A DNA stretch of 63,952 nucleotides from NCBI GenBank assembly GCA_035504175.1, contig DATJSJ010000248.1:1-63952 (forward strand), read 5' to 3'. Under the pieces are notes generated by a model. It was given only the letters and a program-made list of their open reading frames with translations. It did no database searches and had not been told where the DNA came from. The DNA is from DATJSJ01 sp035504175 (lineage in GTDB: Bacteria; Pseudomonadota; Alphaproteobacteria; Acetobacterales; Acetobacteraceae). The translations under genes and the position numbers were made by a program. Within the stretch, counting starts at the first letter, position 1, and every line of letters begins with the position of its first letter. Shown here piece by piece: positions 59,125 to 63,952 of the stretch.

Positions 59125-60102
59125 ATGCCGATGCCAGTTCATGCCTTCATCTTTCCCGGGCAGGGCAGCCAGGCTGTCGGCATGGGCCGTGATCTCGCCG
59201 CCGCCTTCGCGCCCGCGCGTGAGGTGTTCGAGGAGGTGGACGAAACGCTCAAGCAGCGGCTGACCAAGCTGATGTTCGAGGGCCCGGCCGAGCAGCTGAC
59301 GCTGACCGAGAACGCCCAGCCTGCCCTGATGGCGACCTCGCTCGCGGTTCTGCGCACGCTGGAGCGCGAGGGCGGCATTGCGCTGAAGCAGAAGGCGGCG
59401 GTGGTGGCGGGCCATTCGCTCGGCGAGTATTCGGCGCTCGCCGCTGCCGGCGCGCTCAGCGTTGCGGCGGCAGCGCGGCTGCTGCGCCTGCGCGGCGAGG
59501 CGATGCAGCGTGCCGTGCCGGCGGGCGAGGGGGCGATGGCAGCGTTGCTCGGCGTCGAGCTGGCGCAGGCGGCGGCGATCTGCGAGGCGGCCGCGGTCAA
59601 GCGCGAGGAGGATGGGACCGAGACCCGCCAGGTGGTCGAGCCGGCGAACGACAATGGCGGCGGCCAGGTGGTGATTTCCGGCCATCGCGAGGCGGTCGAG
59701 CGGGCGATCGAGGAAGCCCGGGCGACCGGGGTGAAGCGGGCGATGCTGTTGCCGGTCTCGGCCCCGTTCCATTGCGCGCTGATGGCGCCGGCGGCCGAGG
59801 CGATGGCAGCGGCGCTGGAGCAGACCCCGCTCGAGCCGCCGGTCGTGCCGGTGGTTGCGAATGTCAGTGCGGCCAAGGCGATCGAGCCTGCGGCGATCCG
59901 CGATCTGCTGGTGCGGCAGGTGACCGGGCTCGTGCGCTGGCGCGAATCGGTCGAGGCGATGGCGGCGCTCGGCGTCGACAGTTTCTGCGAGCTGGGCTCC
60001 GGGCGGGTGTTGTCCGGCCTGGTGCGTCGCATCGTGCCCGATGCCGCCGCCAATGCCGCCGGCACGCCGGCGGAGATCGAGGCGCTGCTGAAGCTCCTGT
60101 GA
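59125..60102 (+). CDS. fabD: Malonyl-CoA:ACP transacylase
   Basis: A 325-residue enzyme that loads malonate onto acyl carrier protein. The start HAFIFPGQGSQAVGMGRDLA, the nucleophile Ser98 in VAGHSLGEYSALAAAG, catalytic His216 in SAPFHCALMAPA, and WRESVEAM near the end fit the family. A short charged insert (KREEDGTETRQVVEPANDNGG) near residue 160 is typical of alphaproteobacteria. ATG 59125 or 59131. First of the fab genes. Confidence 0.97.
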   Translation: MPMPVHAFIFPGQGSQAVGMGRDLAAAFAPAREVFEEVDETLKQRLTKLMFEGPAEQLTLTENAQPALMATSLAVLRTLEREGGIALKQKAAVVAGHSLGEYSALAAAGALSVAAAARLLRLRGEAMQRAVPAGEGAMAALLGVELAQAAAICEAAAVKREEDGTETRQVVEPANDNGGGQVVISGHREAVERAIEEARATGVKRAMLLPVSAPFHCALMAPAAEAMAAALEQTPLEPPVVPVVANVSAAKAIEPAAIRDLLVRQVTGLVRWRESVEAMAALGVDSFCELGSGRVLSGLVRRIVPDAAANAAGTPAEIEALLKLL

Positions 60103-60113
60103 GGGGGACCGCC

Positions 60114-60851
60114 ATGTTCCGGCTGGATGGCAGGGTCGCGCTGGTGACCGGCGCCTCGGGCGGCATCGGCGCCGGCGTCGCCCGGGCGCTGCACGCGCAG
60201 GGGGCCGCGGTGGTGCTGTCCGGCACCCGGCTGGAGGCGCTGGAGGCGCTGGCGTCCGAGCTCGGCGAGCGGGCGCATGTCTGCGCGGCCGATCTGCGTG
60301 ACCCGGCGGCGCCCGAGGCGCTGGTGGCAGCGGCGGAGGCGGCGGCCGCGCCGCTGGCGATCCTGGTGAACAATGCCGGGCTGACCCGCGACACCCTGGC
60401 GCTGCGCATGAAGGAGGAGGACTGGCAGGCGGTGCTGGAAGTCGATCTGGCGGCGCCGTTCCGCCTCTGCCGTGCCGCGCTGCGCGGCATGCTGCGCCGC
60501 CGCGCCGGGCGGATCGTCAACATCGCCAGCATCGTGGCCGCGACCGGCAATGCCGGGCAGGCGAACTACGCCGCCGCCAAGGCGGGGCTGGTCGGGATGA
60601 GCAAGTCGCTGGCGCAGGAAGTCGCCTCGCGCGGCATCACGGTGAACGTGGTCGCACCCGGCTTTGTCCAGACGGCGATGACGGACGGGCTGCCTGAGGC
60701 GCAGAAGGCAAAGCTGCTGGAAGCGATCCCGCTCGGCCGGATGGGGACGCCCGCCGACATTGCGGCGGCGGTCGCTTTCCTGGCGACGGACGAGGCGGGC
60801 TGGATCACCGGCGCGACGCTGCACGTCAACGGCGGGATGGCGATGACGTAG
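60114..60851 (+). CDS. fabG: 3-oxoacyl-ACP reductase
   Basis: A 245-residue NADPH-dependent SDR enzyme of the elongation cycle. NADP loop VTGASGGIGAGVARAL, NNAGLTRDTLALRM, catalytic Ser139 (NIASIV), Tyr152 and Lys156 (YAAAK), and the end GWITGATLHVNGGMAM match FabG. ATG 60114 lies 11 bases after fabD with GAGGGGG upstream. Confidence 0.97.
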   Translation: MFRLDGRVALVTGASGGIGAGVARALHAQGAAVVLSGTRLEALEALASELGERAHVCAADLRDPAAPEALVAAAEAAAAPLAILVNNAGLTRDTLALRMKEEDWQAVLEVDLAAPFRLCRAALRGMLRRRAGRIVNIASIVAATGNAGQANYAAAKAGLVGMSKSLAQEVASRGITVNVVAPGFVQTAMTDGLPEAQKAKLLEAIPLGRMGTPADIAAAVAFLATDEAGWITGATLHVNGGMAMT

Positions 60852-61070
60852 TGCCGCGCGCGGCGCGCCGGCGCGATCGCGGTCCCCGTGGGGCGGGCGC
60901 ACGCCGGCCTCCGGCCCGGGGCCGGCTGCTTGGCGCGTGTGTCGGAACCGTGCTAATCGCCCGGACGCTTCGTCCCGAGCGGTTCGGCACGCGGCTTTCG
61001 GGTCTGCCCGGCGGACCAGACTTGTCTTCAGCAAACAATGGCATAGCGGCAGACGGGAGTTGACAGCGAC

Positions 61071-61310
61071 ATGAGCGAGATCGCGGACCGGGTGAAGAAG
61101 ATCGTGGTGGAGCATCTCGGGGTGGAGGAGAGCAAGGTCACCCCGGAGGCGTCCTTCATCGATGACCTGGGCGCGGACAGCCTCGACACGGTCGAGCTGG
61201 TGATGGCGTTCGAGGAGGCGTTCGGCGTCGAGATTCCCGAGGATGCCGCGGAGAAGATCAGCACGGTCAAGGACGCGATCGACTACATCGAGAAGCAGAA
61301 GGCCGCCTGA
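61071..61310 (+). CDS. acpP: Acyl carrier protein
   Basis: A 79-residue acidic carrier. The phosphopantetheine site is Ser37 in DLGADSLDTVELVMAFEE. It shuttles acyl chains among FabD, FabG and FabF. The 219-base gap after fabG is longer than elsewhere in the cluster and ends in GGAGTTGACAGCGAC before ATG 61071. A separate strong promoter, normal for acpP, is probable but I could not mark it. Confidence 0.98.
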   Translation: MSEIADRVKKIVVEHLGVEESKVTPEASFIDDLGADSLDTVELVMAFEEAFGVEIPEDAAEKISTVKDAIDYIEKQKAA

Positions 61311-61321
61311 GGCGCAACGGA

Positions 61322-62590
61322 ATGGCGGAGCTGCGGCGTGTCGTCGTCACCGGCATGGGAGTCGCCTGCCCGCTCGGGGTCGGGGTCGCCCGGGTCTGGG
61401 AAAGGCTGATCGGCAGCCAGTCCGGCATCACCGCGATCCAGTCCTTCGACGTGTCGGACCTGCCGGCCAAGGTCGCGGGCCAGGTGCCGCCGGGGACGCG
61501 GGAGGAAGGCGGGCTGACGCTCGCCGAATGGATCCCGCCCAAGGACATGAAGAAGATGGACCGCTTCATCCAGCTCGCCATGGTGGCGGCGGCGGAGGCG
61601 GTCGAGGATTCCGGCTGGCAGCCCGAGGACGAGGAAGGCCGCTGCGCCACCGGCGTCATGATCGGCTCCGGCATCGGCGGGCTGCAGACGATCTACGACG
61701 CCTCCGTGCTGGTGCATGAAGGCAAGGCGCGCCGGCTGTCGCCGTTCTTCATTCCCTCGGCGCTGATCAACCTCGCCTCCGGCCATGTCTCGATCCGCTA
61801 CGGCTTCAAGGGCCCGAACCACTCCGCGGTCACCGCCTGTGCGACCGGCGTGCACGCGATCGGCGATGCGGCACGGCTGATCATGCTGGGCGATGCCGAG
61901 GTGATGGTGGCGGGCGGCGCCGAGGCGGCGGTGTGCGAGCTCGGCATCGCCGGCTTCTGCGCCTCGCGCGCGCTCTCCACCGCATTCAACGACACGCCGG
62001 CGCGCGCCTCCCGCCCCTGGGACCGCGACCGCGACGGCTTCGTGATGGGCGAAGGCGCCGGCATCGTCGTGCTGGAGGAATTCGAGCACGCGAAGCGGCG
62101 CGGGGCCACGATCTATGCCGAGGTGATCGGCTACGGGCTGTCGGGCGATGCGCACCATATCACCGCCCCGGCCGAAGGGCACGAAGGCGCGTTCCGCGCG
62201 ATGCGCGCGGCGCTGCGCAATGCCGGCGTCAACCCGGATCAGATCCAGTACGTGAACGCGCACGGCACCTCGACGCCCGCCGGTGACGATGTCGAGCTCG
62301 AGGCGGTGGAGCGGCTGTTCGGCGACGCCGCCGGCGGCGTCGCGATGTCCTCGACCAAGTCCGCGACCGGGCACCTGCTGGGTGCGGCCGGCGCGGTGGA
62401 AGGCATCTTCTCGATCCTGGCGGTGCGCGACGACGTGGCACCGCCGACGCTGAACCTCGATCAGCCGAGCCGGGAGAGCGTCATCGACCGGGTGGCGCAC
62501 ACCGCGCAGGAGCGGCCGATCGACGTGGCGCTGTCGAACAGCTTCGGCTTCGGCGGCACCAATGCCAGCATCCTGTTTCGCGGCGTCTGA
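61322..62590 (+). CDS. fabF: 3-oxoacyl-ACP synthase II
   Basis: A 422-residue condensing enzyme that elongates acyl-ACP with malonyl-ACP. Catalytic Cys173 (VTACATGVHAIGDA), the His in NAHGTSTPAGD and the Lys/His in KSATGHLLGAAGAVEG form the Cys-His-His triad. The end SNSFGFGGTNASILF is standard. It lies 11 bases after acpP, so the two are co-transcribed. Confidence 0.98.
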   Translation: MAELRRVVVTGMGVACPLGVGVARVWERLIGSQSGITAIQSFDVSDLPAKVAGQVPPGTREEGGLTLAEWIPPKDMKKMDRFIQLAMVAAAEAVEDSGWQPEDEEGRCATGVMIGSGIGGLQTIYDASVLVHEGKARRLSPFFIPSALINLASGHVSIRYGFKGPNHSAVTACATGVHAIGDAARLIMLGDAEVMVAGGAEAAVCELGIAGFCASRALSTAFNDTPARASRPWDRDRDGFVMGEGAGIVVLEEFEHAKRRGATIYAEVIGYGLSGDAHHITAPAEGHEGAFRAMRAALRNAGVNPDQIQYVNAHGTSTPAGDDVELEAVERLFGDAAGGVAMSSTKSATGHLLGAAGAVEGIFSILAVRDDVAPPTLNLDQPSRESVIDRVAHTAQERPIDVALSNSFGFGGTNASILFRGV

Positions 62591-62672
62591 TCCCGTCCGG
62601 GCGGGCGGCGGACGGCGCACGATGCGACCGGCGGCGCGAGGCGGGACGGTGCACGTCCCGGGCCGGTGAGGC

Positions 62673-63677
62673 ATGCGCCGGGTTCTGATCGCGCTCGCGG
62701 TTGTCCTGGTGCTGTTCGGCGCGCTCGCCGGCGGCGCGGTGATGTACGCGCGGCGGGTCTATGACGCGCCCGGGCCGCTCGCGGCCGCGCGCACCGTGAT
62801 GGTGCCGCGCGGCGGGCTGGACACGGTCGCAGCGGCGCTGCAGCGGGCCGGGGTCGTGGCCGACGGCCGCGCCTTCCGCATCGCGGCGCTGCTCACCCGC
62901 GACCAGGGCAAGCTGCACGCCGAGGAGCTGGCCTTTCCCGCCCACGCCTCGCTGCGCCAGGTGCTGGTGGTGCTGCGCACCGCGCCGCCGGTGCAGCACA
63001 ACCTGACCATCCCCGAGGGCTTCACCGCGGCGCAGATCGCGGAATTGCTGGCGCGCACCGACGGGCTCAGCGGCGACGTGGTGCTGCCGGCCGAGGGCTC
63101 GGTGCTGCCGCAGACCTATGCCTATGCGGTGGGCGCGACATGCGCCTCGATCGTGGCGCGGGCGCAGGCGGCGATGCAGCGGACGCTGGCCCGCGAATGG
63201 GCCGGGCGGGCGCCGGACCTGCCGCTGGCGAGCCCGGAGCAGGCGCTGATCCTGGCGAGCATCGTCGAGCGCGAGACCGGCAAGCCGGACGAGCGGCCGA
63301 TGGTCGCGGCGGTGTTCCTCAACCGGCTGCGGCTGGGGATGAAGCTGCAATCCGATCCGACCGTGGTGTACGCGGCGAGCGGCGGGTTCGGCACGCTGGA
63401 CCGGCCGCTGATGCGCGCGGATCTGGAGATGGACGGGCCGTACAACACCTATCGCGTGGACGGGCTGCCGCCGGCGCCGATCTGCTCCCCCGGGGTCGCG
63501 AGCCTGCACGCCGTGCTGCATCCGGCGGCGACGGATGCGCTGTATTTCGTGGCGGACGGGAGCGGCGGGCACGTGTTCGCGCGGACGCTGGCCGAGCACG
63601 ACCGGAACGTGGCGAAATGGCGGGCGGAGGAGGGGGCGGGACGCACAAGCGGGGGTTCACCGGCGAAGGCGAATTGA
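62673..63677 (+). CDS. mltG: Endolytic murein transglycosylase MltG
   Basis: A 334-residue inner-membrane enzyme that cuts nascent glycan strands. One N-terminal helix (VLIALAVVLVLFGALAGGAVMYA), a LysM-like part (LTIPEGFTAAQIAELLA) and the YceG core with catalytic Glu199 in LASIVERETGKPDERPMVAAVF, cited by ASIVERETG, then LQSDPTVVYA and YNTYRVDGLPPAPICSPG. mltG after fabF is the common alphaproteobacterial order. ATG 62673. Confidence 0.97.
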   Translation: MRRVLIALAVVLVLFGALAGGAVMYARRVYDAPGPLAAARTVMVPRGGLDTVAAALQRAGVVADGRAFRIAALLTRDQGKLHAEELAFPAHASLRQVLVVLRTAPPVQHNLTIPEGFTAAQIAELLARTDGLSGDVVLPAEGSVLPQTYAYAVGATCASIVARAQAAMQRTLAREWAGRAPDLPLASPEQALILASIVERETGKPDERPMVAAVFLNRLRLGMKLQSDPTVVYAASGGFGTLDRPLMRADLEMDGPYNTYRVDGLPPAPICSPGVASLHAVLHPAATDALYFVADGSGGHVFARTLAEHDRNVAKWRAEEGAGRTSGGSPAKAN

Positions 63678-63719
63678 CGCGGGCGGCGCTGTGATGCGGG
63701 CAGAAGTGAGGAAGAAAGG

Positions 63720-63760
63720 CCAGGGCTCCGCCCTGGACCCGCTGGGGCCGGCGGCCCCAG
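63720..63760 (-). repeat. Two-hairpin repeat copy after mltG (reverse orientation)
   Basis: CCAGGGC-TCC-GCCCTGG (63720-63736) and CTGGGGCC-GGC-GGCCCCAG (63742-63760) with spacer ACCCG. Read on the minus strand the order, CGGGT spacer and GGA loop equal the second and third hairpins of the 41436-41476 unit, with different stem bases. It begins 42 bases after the mltG stop. Confidence 0.75.
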
Positions 63761-63829
63761 ACCCCATCAACGAAGACTCGTCCGGTCAGGCTCCCGCCGA
63801 GTACGCCAACGAAGAGAAGGGCGGCCCAC

Positions 63830-63952
63830 TCAAACCTTCATGCCAACCCAAATGCAGCGCGAAAGTTGGCTTTCGTACACTTCGCCATATTGATGGCCCG
63901 CCGTCTGCTCCGACTCGTGCACAAGTCGAAGATCCTTCACGCCGCCATAGGA
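63830..63952 (-). CDS. Possible C-terminal fragment of an unknown protein
   Basis: Minus-strand frame of 40 residues running in from the right edge and ending at TGA 63830-63832. It reads VKDLRLVHESEQTAGHQYGE, then SQLSRCIWVGMKV. I recognise nothing in it. Third-position GC is clearly lower than in the other genes, so it may be foreign or not coding. A plus-strand frame from ATG 63893 (MARRLLRLVHKSK) competes and cannot be excluded. Confidence 0.22.
   Translation of the reverse strand, partial: SYGGVKDLRLVHESEQTAGHQYGEVYESQLSRCIWVGMKV

Noticed and set aside
60852..61070. Hidden gene or terminator between fabG and acpP
   Set aside because: Several GC-rich self-complementary stretches exist, as expected from base composition, but none has a T tract or a credible coding frame.

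Overview
The window is GC-rich DNA with very strong G/C bias at third codon positions, tightly packed genes, many 4-base ATGA/TGATG overlaps and GTG/TTG starts. Gene content points to an aerobic alphaproteobacterium, most likely Rhodospirillales/Acetobacteraceae. It carries B12-dependent MetH behind an ArsR-methyltransferase fusion, a System I cytochrome c maturation operon, a SatP acetate transporter beside acetyl-CoA synthetase, a DUF1674 protein, DUF1285, a MoxR/DUF58/DUF4159 cluster, hisF-hisE-hinT and a fabD-fabG-acpP-fabF-mltG cluster opposite rpsF-rpsR-rplI. No tRNA, rRNA, CRISPR array or intact insertion sequence was recognised.

Layout. 1-7303 (minus): a type I secretion ABC transporter with a degenerate C39-like domain, its HlyD adaptor, a Sel1-repeat protein and a family 2 glycosyltransferase cut by the left edge. 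7761-9756: a GNAT acetyltransferase, a convergent small unknown, and the ArsR-methyltransferase regulator, followed by metH (9835-13326). 13540-18314 (minus): an EmrAB-type efflux pair with a palindromic operator-like site upstream, then an MsbA-like exporter. 18396-18482: a cloverleaf-shaped inverted repeat. 18575-24618 (minus): an unusual overlapping gene pair, a 1256-residue membrane-anchored AAA ATPase and a glycine-rich protein with GGGFGQ repeats, which share a related C-terminal module. A candidate small RNA or terminator follows at about 25006-25092.

25177-27879 (minus): CCA-adding/poly(A) polymerase-like enzyme, DUF6111, a CoA pyrophosphatase-type Nudix protein and DUF1285. 27996-34866 (plus): MoxR, DUF58, DUF4159 and a second large membrane protein. 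Then TspO, an ankyrin-like exported protein, DUF1674/SdhAF4-like and a GlcG/HbpS-like exported protein. 37455-42936 (minus): ccmCDE-ccmFGHI, without ccmA or ccmB, interrupted by a structured repeat. 43080-46871 (plus): YciI, EVE and Rieske proteins in overlapping order, then the acetate transporter and acs. 46950-50145: OsmC-like, MarC, an L,D-transpeptidase-like protein and RibA.

50548-54121 (plus): response regulator, KdpD-like kinase without the classical N-terminal KdpD domain, and KdpE-like regulator. 54336-56076: hisF, hisE and hinT. 56098-58825 (minus): cyclopropane fatty acid synthase and ribosomal L9, S18 and S6. 59125-63677 (plus): fatty acid synthesis genes and mltG. The last ~180 bases are less GC-rich and may begin an accessory segment.

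The most striking unexplained signal is a family of intergenic multi-hairpin repeats (41241-41476, 46880-46920, 58967-59013, 63720-63760). Copies share order, spacers and short loops while their stems differ by paired changes. Second is the ATPase/glycine-rich gene pair at 18575-24618.
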